From positions 1 to 64,000 of the forward strand of contig JANTQF010000165.1 of the NCBI GenBank assembly GCA_032988165.1: a stretch of 64,000 bases of DNA, read 5' to 3'. Both the position numbers and the translations under genes were made by a program. Position 1 is the stretch's first letter; every line of letters begins with the position of its first letter. This document shows positions 1 to 10,100 of the stretch, piece after piece. The stretch comes from Emmonsiellopsis sp. PD_33. Its lineage: Eukaryota; Ascomycota; Eurotiomycetes; Onygenales; Ajellomycetaceae. Below the pieces are notes generated by a model, which searched no databases, was not told where the DNA came from, and saw only the letters and a list, made by a program, of their open reading frames with translations.

Positions 1-858
1 TACTCTGGATATGGTGGCCATGTGGACGTGCGCGCTACTCCGTGTGACTTCTTGGAGCTGTTGTCTACTTTGCTTTTTGTTTTTCTGTTGCTTTCTTTTC
101 TTCTTTTTTTTTGTTTTTTTTTTTTTTTTTTCGTCTCTATCTGTCTATCTATCTAGGCCGAGTTGAAATCGAAGTAAAGTGTAGTTGTCTGTTTATGTTT
201 ATATCTGCTGCCTACTGTACCTACCTGCCCACCTCGACGACACTTCTCGTGCCATCTTATGTATCTACTCCCATGCCATGGCCGTAATCTTATTGACTAG
301 GATAGGTAGATAGGTGTGTATGTATCAATTCCCGCCCTTCACTGATTACACACTCATCCCTGTATATGCATCTGTTACGCTTGCTCCCTTTTATAATATA
401 TATATATATATAAATGAATAGGAGATTGCCGGTTTGGATCATTAGTATATACATACTATACTACTGTAATGCTGTCTGTTAGAGTGGGTTGTTTGCTGAA
501 TGTTAGACCCTGTGTTAGGATGGTAATAGGTGGATGGAGAGGGGGAGGAGGAGGGGGAGGAGGAGGAGAGGTAGTTAAGTAATTAGGAAGAAAGAATGAA
601 TTAATGAAAGAAAGGGATGAGAGATGAGAGATGAGTGGATGTGAGGTATAGATACCTGTATCTGCTACTGTGGACTGCTGTTAGGTGCGGATATGGATCT
701 GAGTATGGCGTGTTGCCCAGTGGGGGTGGGGGGACCGCGGACTGGAATTGTGAAGCTGGGAACCGGGCGGATGGGTGATGGGTGATGGGTGACGTTATGG
801 CCGGCAATCTCCGGAAGACGCACGTACGTGGGTTTCTCGTTATCTGGGGCGGACACGA

Positions 859-914
859 GGGGGGTGTAGGGGGGGTTAAGTAGGTAGGGAGGTAGGGAGG
901 GGGGGAGGGGGGCG
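859..914 (+). repeat. G-rich tract, G-quadruplex-prone
   Basis: At least six runs of three or more G separated by short spacers lie on the plus strand, interrupted by two GTAG tetramers. This fits the usual four-run G-quadruplex pattern. No gene overlaps it. It may simply be a degenerate microsatellite. Confidence 0.5.
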
Positions 915-1805
915 GGAAGACGCGGGTGGAGCAGAGGATGGGTGGGGGGCGTGGTTGGATGCGTTCATACATAATGTTCTTTTTGGAAATGGGTAGGTAG
1001 GTAGGGAAATGGGTGAGACTGTTCTGTGGGAGGTAGAGATGGGATCGTATTTTATTATATATAGACTCAAAATTGGCTGCTGGCTCGGTTCTTGGGGGAT
1101 GGGGTAGGCGTGGTGTCTTCATATTTATTCTTCAACAATTCAACGGACAAACAAACCCTGCCGTACCTACTGTATATTAACTGGGGTGGCCTGCAGAGTG
1201 ACTTGCATGACAGGTGAGGCGACGATGTTAGCGTATATACACACACCCCCTGGAACCCGGAGATTCTGATATGTATGTGCCGATTTCGATTATGGATTTA
1301 CCATATTCACGTGCCTCTGTTTCTTTTACTTCCTTTCATATATTGTAACTATAGAGGTTCAACACGAGCGTCAAGATTCCTTTTTAGTTCTTATACGGAT
1401 TTTCATCCTCGGACTTCATACGAGTCCCCCGGGGGAGGGGAGGGAGAAGGGGGGGGGGATTCAACATCTGTCCCGGTCCCCCTGAGCTCCGATTTGCTGC
1501 TTATGCAACTCCTCTTCATGATGAGCCTCGTTTCTCCTTATTCTATTCATTAGATGCTTGGATCAAAAAGTGCCCCTTCTCGCGTTCCGAGTTTGCGCTG
1601 CCTGTGGAGATGCGGCCGAGAGCTGTTGGGTTTATCTACCGCTAGAGGACATACGAATTGCTTGCACGAGATTTGAAAGCGAGATTTGCTTTGCGAGGAT
1701 GGTGATGATTGACTGTGGTAACGATCGACGGTGATATCTGTGATCTAACGGGGCTATACGAGGTCCCGGGAAGGGGCAATATGTTGGGACCGTAATAGTA
1801 AGGGG

Positions 1806-1813
1806 TATAAAAG
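1806..1813 (+). promoter_or_regulatory. TATA box of the amidase gene
   Basis: TATAAAAG lies 169 bases before the amidase start codon. It is followed by a CT-rich leader, a common layout of strong fungal promoters. The transcription start is inferred to lie about 30-60 bases downstream. Confidence 0.5.
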
Positions 1814-1981
1814 GGCTAGATTCATCCTGCTTCGACTGGAGTTTTCTTCTTCGTCAACATTCACCAAAAAAATTTCAATCACAGAGATCGGAGTAGATTT
1901 TTCTCCTTTCCTTCTCCTTTTCGTTTTTTTTTTTGAAAGAATCAGTCTCCTTTCGCCTTTTCCATTGCATGCCCACGCACC

Positions 1982-2911
1982 ATGCCCCCGGAAACCGTCA
2001 TCTCCAGCCCGCCCCTGAAAAGGGGCATCCTCACCAACAGGAAGATCCTCGGGCTAATCCGCCTGGCCGTCTTCGCGCTAATCGTCTGCTACCACCACGC
2101 CGTCGTCCAGCCCGTCGACGCCATCAAATTCGTTAGCCGCAAAGACTGGGGTGCCAAAGCGCCTAAATCCTCCACCCCTGTCGTTGGGAACCCCAAAGGC
2201 GTAAAGATCCACTACACCGGGGGACACATGAGCAAAGGCGGCCACGCCAACTGCGCGGCCAAGATGCGCCAGATCCAGCTTGACCACCAAAACAACAAGG
2301 ACGAGGGCTGGGGCGATATCGCATATAACCTGGGCGTCTGCCAGCATGGTTACGTCTTCGAGGGACGTGGGTGGAAGCTCCGTTCCGGCGCAAATGGCAA
2401 CAAGCAGTTGAATATCAATCACCAGGCTGTCATTGCCCTCGTGGGGAGCTCCGGGGACACGGTGCCTTCCAGCGCCATGGTCCAGGGCATCAAGGACGCC
2501 GTCACCTACCTGCGCAAGCACGGGGCGGGCAACGAAGTACTCGGCCACAAGGACGGCTGGGCAACCCAGTGCCCTGGCGGACCGCTCTATCAGCTCTTGA
2601 AAGCGGGCAAGCTCACTCCCGGCGCCGGCGGTGGTGGTGGAGGTGGAGGGTCCGGAGGCAAGGGCAAATATGTCGGGTTCCCTGGCGCTTCGTGGTTTGG
2701 ACGCAGGCCGAAGAGCAGCATTGTGACGGCTATGGGCAAGCGGTTGGTTGCTGAGGGATGCAGTGCGTACAAGGTCGGTCCCGGGCCGCAGTGGACTGAT
2801 GCGGATAGGAAGTCGTATGCGCTGTGGCAGAAGAAGCTGGGGTATAAGGGCAAGGATGCCGATGGGTGGCCGGGGAAGACGAGTTGGGATAAGTTGAAGG
2901 TTCCGATGTAG
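1982..2911 (+). CDS. Bacterial-type N-acetylmuramoyl-L-alanine amidase with peptidoglycan-binding domain
   Basis: This 309-residue protein is predicted to cut the amide bond between muramic acid and the stem peptide of bacterial cell wall. Residues 1-20 are basic and polar. Residues 22-47 form a hydrophobic segment ending in VDA, either a long-n-region signal peptide or a signal anchor. Residues 48-205 are an Amidase_2/PGRP domain. The three zinc ligands are in place: H77 (in IHYTG), H189 (in GHKD) and C197 (in TQCPGG), with Y115 at the usual catalytic tyrosine. A glycine linker (about 214-226) leads to a C-terminal module (about 232-309) rich in W, G and K, resembling the peptidoglycan-binding modules of Streptomyces secreted hydrolases. 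The gene has no intron. The start is chosen for its ACC context and the leader peptide. An upstream out-of-frame ATG lies at 1969. The ligands imply an active enzyme; bacterial origin is inferred. Confidence 0.88.
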   Translation: MPPETVISSPPLKRGILTNRKILGLIRLAVFALIVCYHHAVVQPVDAIKFVSRKDWGAKAPKSSTPVVGNPKGVKIHYTGGHMSKGGHANCAAKMRQIQLDHQNNKDEGWGDIAYNLGVCQHGYVFEGRGWKLRSGANGNKQLNINHQAVIALVGSSGDTVPSSAMVQGIKDAVTYLRKHGAGNEVLGHKDGWATQCPGGPLYQLLKAGKLTPGAGGGGGGGGSGGKGKYVGFPGASWFGRRPKSSIVTAMGKRLVAEGCSAYKVGPGPQWTDADRKSYALWQKKLGYKGKDADGWPGKTSWDKLKVPM

Positions 2912-3975
2912 TAGTTGAGCATTGAAGCTGTAGAATGGTGTTTTTGGAGGGAGGTTTGGATATTTATTTGTTGGTTGGTTGGGCGAGTTTTGTTTCTTTA
3001 CCTGCCATTCCACTCTCAACTTGTGCACCCCTGCTTGTCACTGTTATTCCATACAGTTATTGCATATAGTTATCGCATGTGCGTTCGTTCTGGATGGTTG
3101 GGACTTTTTTTCAGGATCCCACGCAAATGTGATGATAGCGAGAGTTAGATCTCTAACTGGAGCTACTATTCGTCTTCCGTATTTTGGATCAATATCAGCC
3201 TGGGGTCGATATCTTCTCTTGAGCAGAAAAGACGACATGTCCATGTAACATCGACTGCCTTTGTTCAACCAAATGGCCTCTGCCCATGATCCTTCACGAT
3301 CCTACTGTCCCTGCGGTGTGGGCCGTGGGGACATAAGGATCTAGAATTCCGTTTAGTATTTATTATTAGTTGCTGGAATCCGGCTCTTGTTTTGCGGAGG
3401 GGAACTCTCTCCCCCACTGCTGAACATCGACTGTCAAGCTGTTGAGGCCCCAACTATTTATTAGTAAAAGGCGGCCTTTTGGGGCGGGGAGAATGAGATA
3501 CGAGGTCTTGAAGCTTGCAACCCAGCCATTCCTCAAGAGCGTTACATGTAACATGGCCAAACTGGCGGGACGATCCTCTGGGAAACTTGAAAGCTAGCCA
3601 GCTCTCTGTCCTATCTCTGCGAACAGACCAGACGAGACTATCCCGCTAGGGAGCTGCTAATGGCGATACTCCTGCGCCGGCCTTGTTCTATCAACCTCAC
3701 GGCCAATTGGTGGCCAAACAACTTCTCCACACGAGCACCCGCGATGCAATGGCACCATGTCATGCAAAAAGGCACGTCCCTGGTTACATCTTGCTCTCCA
3801 CATTTTTTTAAAATGAGCTTGATCTGGAGGGTTCGTTTCATCGGGAACCGGAAAAAGAAAAGAAACGATAGCGGGACGATGGGCACCGGACTGGTTGGTT
3901 ATATATCGCCCGATTCCTCCGTCGGTGATAACTTCATCGTCAATGCAAGCATAGTTCCCCCGGTCAACTACAGCC
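2912..3975. other. Spacer between the amidase and the GH3 gene
   Basis: I see no gene in these 1,064 bases. Open frames on either strand (for example 3044-3268 minus and 3660-4085 plus) are short and lack family signals. The stretch should hold the 3' UTR of the amidase gene and the promoter of the GH3 gene. Both genes point right, so they are probably separate transcripts. Confidence 0.6.
3900..3906 (+). promoter_or_regulatory. TATA-like element of the GH3 gene
   Basis: A TATATAT stretch lies 70 bases before the start codon, in a position suited to a TATA box with a short leader. The assignment is positional only. Confidence 0.35.
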
Positions 3976-5085
3976 ATGAAGCTCACCACCGCAACACTCA
4001 CCACCCTCCTCCCCGCCCTCGCACTGGCAGGTCGAGGCGGAGGCCACGGCGGAGGCCACGGAAAACCATACCCATCGGACGATGACCTCGCTATCGAAGC
4101 CGGCAAACACGTCATCTACTCCTACCCAGGACTCACGCCCCCCGACAGCCTCCTCGAGCTGACCCGCCAGGGCAAAGTCGGCGGAATCATCGTCTTCGGC
4201 GAAAATGTCGACGAGAATCTCGGCAACGTCATGAAGCAGTTCCAGGACGCATATGCCGAGGGCCCCGCATACTCCGGCTCCCCTCTTTTCATGATGACCG
4301 ATCAAGAAGGCGGCAAAGTCCGTCGACTCCCCGGTGGCCCAGTGGACACCGCTAAGGTTACCGGCCAGTCGGCCGATCCCGCTGCTGCCGGCGCCGAAGC
4401 GGGCGCAACAGCCGCAGCGGTGCTCACGCAATATGCCAACAACTGCAACCTCGCCCCCGTGCTGGACGTGTATCGCACTCCGGAGAATTTCCTCGACAAG
4501 GTCGGACGGTCGTACGGCAACACCTCGGAGCTCGTCAGCACTTGTGCCACCGCCTACCTCTCCGCACAGCAGTCAGCGGACGTGATCGCGGCCGCGAAGC
4601 ACTTCCCCGGCCTTGGAGCTGCCGGGGATGAAAATACCGACCTGCAGGTCGTCACCATCGACACCTCGCTCGAAGAACTCCGCGAGATCGACATGGCCCC
4701 TTATGTCGATGCTATTGCCGCCGACGTCGGCATGGTCATGATGTCCTGGGCCGTCTATCCCGCGCTGGACGCTGAGAAGCCCGCGGGAATGAGCCGGGCC
4801 TGGGTACATGACGAGCTCCGGGGCAGATTGGGATACAAGGGGGTTACTGTTACCGACGCACTGGAGGCGATTAGTCTTGAGCCGTTTGGAAACGATGCGC
4901 AGCGCGGTCTTTTGGCTAATGCGGCGGGTGTTGATCTGTTGCTTGCCGCGGCGCGGAACGCAACGCAGGGCGAGGCGGTTGTTGATGCGCTGGTGGCTGG
5001 GTTGAAGGATGGGAGTGTGTCGAGGAGGGAGTTTAGAGCCGGCACGAAGAGAATTGATGCGTTGAGGAAGAAACTTACTTTCTAG
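3976..5085 (+). CDS. Secreted NagZ-type GH3 beta-N-acetylhexosaminidase
   Basis: This 369-residue GH3 protein resembles bacterial NagZ, which removes N-acetylglucosamine from muropeptides. Residues 1-18 are a clear signal peptide (LLPALALA), followed by a Gly/His stretch (20-30) and a single (beta/alpha)8 domain. Landmarks are TDQEGGKVRRLPG at 108-120, KHFPG at 208-212 and the expected nucleophile D294 in VTDALEAIS. The loop after KHFPG reads GAAGDENTD rather than the GDT..DSH of classical NagZ, so the acid/base histidine appears replaced. As far as I recall, actinobacterial relatives carry similar NTD sequences. The single domain is bacterial-sized, unlike the multi-domain fungal GH3 glucosidases. 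There is no intron. It lies 1.06 kb downstream of the amidase on the same strand, suggesting joint use on bacterial cell wall. Substrate and exact activity are inferred. Confidence 0.85.
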   Translation: MKLTTATLTTLLPALALAGRGGGHGGGHGKPYPSDDDLAIEAGKHVIYSYPGLTPPDSLLELTRQGKVGGIIVFGENVDENLGNVMKQFQDAYAEGPAYSGSPLFMMTDQEGGKVRRLPGGPVDTAKVTGQSADPAAAGAEAGATAAAVLTQYANNCNLAPVLDVYRTPENFLDKVGRSYGNTSELVSTCATAYLSAQQSADVIAAAKHFPGLGAAGDENTDLQVVTIDTSLEELREIDMAPYVDAIAADVGMVMMSWAVYPALDAEKPAGMSRAWVHDELRGRLGYKGVTVTDALEAISLEPFGNDAQRGLLANAAGVDLLLAAARNATQGEAVVDALVAGLKDGSVSRREFRAGTKRIDALRKKLTF

Positions 5086-5525
5086 ATGCATTTGATGAGA
5101 GCTGGGAGCGGGAGTTGGAAGGTTACTATACTCTACGTTGAACGAATTCCTTGATGTAACTATACTATCTTGAATCTAGCACCACCCTGGCGGAATGGAA
5201 TTTCATGTATGATGACCTACCCGCTGAAATAACAGCATTAAACCTCGTTGTATGCGCCTATGAACAATTTTATATCAATATCTAGATCTATCCCCGACCC
5301 TCTCCCGAAACACCCGACAAAATCCCGAAACACCAATAAGCTGACTAATCACTCACGTGCTTTCGCGTCTTACCCCGCGACGCGGCTAAACCTTAATCCA
5401 ACCCTCCGTCTCTCATCGTCTTCAAAATCCGCCGGAAGAACAACAACCCAACACAGCTGCACAACCAACCATCAGACTCCACACACCGACTCCCAAACCT
5501 CGAACCCAAAAACGAAAAACAAACA
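5086..5525. other. Spacer before rpa3
   Basis: No gene is seen. It holds the 3' end of the GH3 transcript and the rpa3 promoter, with a CACGTG palindrome at 5354-5359 and an ACGCG core at 5380-5384, both possible but unproven factor sites. A frame open from 5248 to 5688 overlaps rpa3 and is a shadow. Confidence 0.5.
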
Positions 5526-6105
5526 ATGTCCCTCTCCACCCCCCGCGTCCTCCCCGAACACCTGCACGCCTTCGTGCCGGGCCCCACGCACTCGGGTCCC
5601 AACACCGTCCGCATCCTCGGCACCGTCACCGCCCTGCGCGGCGAGCATGCTACCATCTCCTGCGGCTCGCATGGCGATGTCACGCTGATTTTGAACCGGG
5701 ATTCGCATCTGCAGATGGGCAGGGTGGTGGATGTTGTTGGGAAGGTGGCGCAGGTTGATGGGGTGAGTGGGCACCTTTATAGCGGAGGGGAGGGGAGGGG
5801 ATGGGTTGGGATGTGCTGTGCTGTGCTGACTTGTAGTTTGGGTGTTGTAGGGCCTAGGAATTCGAGTTCTCGGGGCGGCGGATTGTGGGGAGCCGGGGCA
5901 GGTTGGTATGTTAACGGGTGTTTTTTTTTCTCTCTATCTATCTGCCTTGAAGAAGGGAATCTGTCGAGAGGACGGGGGAGAGATAAGTGAATAAGGGGCT
6001 AATGTTGAAAAATCGCAATAATACGACACAGACTACAAAATATACGAACAGGTCGTCGACGTGACGCATCGCGTGAAGGGGATTTTCTATCAATCGAATG
6101 AATGA
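5526..6105 (+). CDS. rpa3: Replication protein A 14-kDa subunit (Rpa3)
   Basis: Predicted 121-residue OB-fold subunit of the nuclear single-strand DNA-binding trimer RPA, used in replication, repair and recombination. Coding exons are 5526-5762, 5851-5905 and 6032-6105, with introns of 88 and 126 bases and consistent GT/AG and phase. Exon 1 carries the N-terminal strands (VRILGTVTAL, then VVDVVGKV). Exon 2 gives GLGIRVLGAADCG, the conserved OB strand of fungal Rpa3. Exon 3 encodes the C-terminal helix (YEQVVDVTHRVKGIF) that packs in the trimer core. Size and strand order fit the family (about 110-120 residues). The gene is compact and lies tail-to-tail with the Ams2-like gene. Confidence 0.87.
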
Positions 6106-7152
6106 GCCTTGTTTTTTTTCATCGACAGACCAGCGAGGCAAGGGATGGAGATATAGGCCACTTTATTCAGGTGAGGGTCGAGTTCCCGCATTTTCGGCTT
6201 ATCCTCTTTTCCGAATTCTGTCCAGACGATCGCATCGCATACTAGGAGTAGGCCTGGCATTTAGATGTTTGGTTGAGTTGATAATACTGCATCTTCTGCA
6301 CTGTGGGTTGGGGTGGGTTGAGGCGGATTGAAGTATGAGCAACTATTATGTCCCAATTGTATGGGGGCTATATGGGGGCGGGGAAAATATGTGACTGATA
6401 TTTATCAGGCAGGGCAAAGGGTAGGGTGAAGAGTTTTCGTTGTGGTTTTGTTTGTTCTTGTATGGAAATATGGGTTTCGGAGTTATGCTGTTATGCTGTA
6501 CATGCAGCAATTTCCTTTCCCCTGTGTTCATGACTGGCGTTTTTGTGGGTAGAATCTAGATCTGCCTTGTTCGGGTAAATAAATAGAGAATAGGGAACCA
6601 ATGTTTTCCGCTTTGAAATATCGCTGCACTGGACTGAAATTAGAGATAGATTTACTACAAATCATTGTACGAGGATCAAGTAGCAGTTCCAATCACACAC
6701 AATGTATTCTTTGAAGATAACTAGGTATGCATGGTGAGGACTAACATATTGAACCATTGAACCATAACCTAACCACCAATAAATAGTATCCAACAGCACA
6801 AGAAAAAAGTCAAATGAGGAGCAGCAGGAATAGAAGGCAGGAGTACTCATACCACCGGCCAGTGGCATAAACGGATTTCATAAGCATTACAGATAAACAT
6901 AAGGAAATGGCCAATCCAAGAGACCAAACACACAAAAAACGACGATTGCGATTCGAATCAATCAATAATAGATCGACAATTCGGATAAAAAGGGGGGTAT
7001 CCGCAATGAATAAACCACACAAAAAAAACGCCGTCGCTATATTTTAATCCCACACCATGGTAAAAAGTGGAACGTAAACAGGTCGTGCTTCTGGGGCATG
7101 AGATGAAATGCTAGGAAAGGAAATGAGGTCGAAACGATAGACACAACAAAAC
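6106..7152. other. Convergent spacer between rpa3 and the GATA-factor gene
   Basis: Both flanking genes end into this 1,047-base interval, so it should be mainly 3' UTR. Open frames (for example 6346-6531, 6662-6868 and 6810-7022, all minus) are AT-rich without recognisable domains. Nothing else is supported. Confidence 0.55.
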
Positions 7153-10100
7153 TTAATTAACTTCCTTCCCATTTGACGAAACGGCATCTCCTTCGCCATT
7201 AACCTCTCGCATTATCGCGGACATAAGGGCGGCTTCATCAAGGCTCTCTACACCATCGTTGGTCTTTGACCGTGCTGTGGTTAGGAGGTCAGGATCAACC
7301 AACGAAGCGTCGAAAATATCCGAATTGGGAATCCCAGAGGTATTATTCATGTCATCAGCGTTGGTATCGCCGAATAAGAAGGACTTGAGCTCTGGATCGT
7401 TGGGATCAGTCTGGAGCAGGTCAGAGTCCTTCAGGGTCTGGGAGTGGTTTTCGCTGGTCCGGGGATCCGGTGAGGTGGCCTCGCCATTGCAGCCAGAAGG
7501 CTTTGGATCCACATTGTGGGTTCCTTCTTGCGCTGAAGCTCCCATCACCTCACCGAGACCTGGTGGGGAAATATCGCCGTCCGCAGCCCAGTCTACCCAA
7601 CTGCCCGAAGGGGGACATCTTGGCGCGGCAAATGGGTAAAAGGAATCGGTTTGGGCGATGGAGTCGTCGTCTGAGTCAAAAATATCTAGAACAAGACCGT
7701 CGATTGTTTCAAAACTTTGCAACCGGGGGCTGTCCTGGAGAGAAGGGATTGCTAGCGTGTCATCTTTTAGAAGGTTGCTGATTCTATAAGCCCGGGGCGT
7801 TAATCCCGAACCTTCTCGACTAGCTCGTTTTAGTTCTGCAGCAGTCAACCTGGACGGCGAAGAAGTGATACCCTCGAGTCGTTTAGAAGCACTTCCATCG
7901 CCTGCATTCGAATTTTTGGAGGGTGTCAACATAATACGCCTATTATTTTGCTTCGGTGTAGGGCTACCCGGAAATTGCAAGAGATCATTTTCACCATCGC
8001 CCATTTCAAAAAGATCGTCGAGCCCGTCATTCAACCGTAAAGGAGTGGTCTGTTTCGTAGGGGTCACCCTTGTCGACTTTGACGCAACCCTTGGGCTTCG
8101 TCTTAGTACATTGACGGAGGAATCACTTAGAGTTCTCATTGCATCATCGTCTTTGGAAGAAGATGAGGGAAAGAGAGATCTGCGAACGGGTTTAGGAGTG
8201 AGATTCGCTTCCATAAAGGGGGTGTTCCTGGATTCCATGTTTCGTGCTGGGCTGGATTGGATTGCTCGGCGCAATGCCTCAATAGCATCTCCTTCCCGCC
8301 ATCGGTTTTCACGTTTGTCTGCAGATTTTGGCGGCTCAGCGCTGTTCGCACGTTGGCTAATGGATCGAGAGGGCTGAACGTCGTCGTCGTTTGGCGTATC
8401 GTTGTTTTTGTTGACAGCCGAAGTCGTGTCATCTTCTCCAGCTGGGGATGAGGCTTCGGTGAGTCCAGGCGATGACTCAGAGCGCTTGGAAATCAGAGCT
8501 TTACTTCGAGATCTGGTGGATGCACCCGCGGTAGTCTTCTTTTGCCTCGTCTTCCTTTTTCTTTTCTCCTTTGAAGGTGGCTTGTTCCACATATTTTCGG
8601 GTCGCATCGTTTTAAACTTATGGAGCCATAAGCCGCACGCTGCTTAAACGTTAGCTAGGTTTGATACATAACATGTGTTGTGATACTTACGGTTGCATAA
8701 TAAGAGTTGGACGAAATCCTTATCGGAGTCGGCCAACGTCTTTTTGAATTGCTTGAATGATGTAACAGTTCCATCCTCAGCAGTCTCCTCCGCCCTCCAA
8801 AACAGCATAGCAGGATCGTTGTTGTGAGAGTTCGCATCTTCTGCACTGCCTTGCACAACTTTCGACCAGGCTCGTCTCCAGGTAGGTGTTTCAATTGCGC
8901 CGCAATTTTCACAATACGGCGGGACAGTTCCCTGGCGGATACATTGTTCAAGTCGCGCCTGGACCTGTTTGGTTCTTCTGGCCCCTGCTCCGCTTCGAAC
9001 CTTGACATCATCAGACGCCATTGGTGCAGGGGTACCAGTGGGAAAGTCACTCATGGGACCATTCCATGATTGGGACCGGTGCTGGAAATTGCGTGATGGG
9101 CCCACTGGGTCGCTTGCTGGAATCGCCTGACGATGTAGCTGCTCCGCTTCGCTTTGCGATATAGGGGCGGGAGCAAGTGGTTTTGAAGGTTGCCTGGAGC
9201 TCGCTCGAGAGGAGGGTCGGGATCCGTTTAGTCTTCCCGGAGGTGGAGGTAGTGTGGGAGGAACTTCATTTGTGGAGTTGTCAACTACGCTATCACTCAT
9301 TGGAAATGCATTTGGTCTTGTAAGTTGCGGCGCTGGATTTTGGTGAGGCGATGTTGTTTTCTCGTGCCGGGAATGGTTTATCGCGTTCATTTGTCTGCCT
9401 TGACCGGCGGGATTCTCTAGATCATCAAGAGTATTCCCGAGGCAATTATCATCGAGAAAAGACTCTAGGTTGCCACTCATAAAACCTGAATCATGATCAG
9501 GGAGAGGAGGAAGAATCGGACTTGAGGTCTGAGGGTACATGCTTTCCATTACCGGAGGAGATGATGGCATGTTAAACGGGGTGTCGATAGCACTTCCGTA
9601 CCGAACATCTTCGGGGGAGGTTGCGGCAGTTTCTGGGAGTTGCGAGTATGGGGATGTGTACGAAACATGGCTAGCGCTAGACGACTCACGTCGGAGGTTG
9701 CTATGAGTTGGACGAATGGGGCGTGCTGCACCGGTAAGGCCTCTAGGAATGGGAGTGGGCGGGCGGACGGGGTCATCATTGGACGCTTGAGCCAAAGCGG
9801 CTGGGTTCATAGGCATGGGGCGGTGAATGCGGACCGAAGCAGCAGTGCTAGCCGCAACACGAAGGGAGCCAGGCTGCCTTTCTATGTTCAGATTGGGTTT
9901 GTCTTGTAAATCTGCCCTCAAAAGTTTTGCTCTCTTTGGAACTGGAGCATCTAGTGCCTCGTCACCGCTTCCATATAAAGAAAGAGTGGAGTTTCGTCGA
10001 CCCATATGTGTAGCAGGTTGTCGGCGGGAGTCAGTATCATAGCCGGACGCCCGGGATGCAGGCCGGAGGGTGTCACTCGCAGGTCTTTTCTGCTGCTGGC

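Larger units (their letters stand above)
1..1981. other. Non-coding left flank, repeat-rich
   Basis: I see no convincing gene here; the short open frames are low-complexity and have no recognisable domain or signal. The stretch holds a T-rich tract (about 104-132), CTAT/GGTA tetranucleotide runs, a TA run (about 396-413), a purine tract (about 538-572) and G-rich tracts (about 859-914 and 1431-1459). The far left may be the 3' region of a gene outside the window. The last 180 bases are the promoter and leader of the amidase gene. Confidence 0.6.

Noticed and set aside
601..1122. 173-codon minus-strand frame rich in Pro and Thr
   Set aside because: Translation of G-rich and GGTA repeat DNA; proline-rich low complexity, overlaps other chance frames.
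2078..3028. 316-codon frame antisense to the amidase gene
   Set aside because: Shadow of the GC-rich coding strand; no domain, while the sense strand has a full enzyme.
3657..4115. Frames on both strands spanning the GH3 start
   Set aside because: They overlap the GH3 promoter and signal peptide in other frames and lack any family pattern.
5248..5688. 146-codon plus frame crossing the rpa3 start
   Set aside because: Low-complexity Thr/Pro/Ser translation in a different frame from the conserved OB fold.
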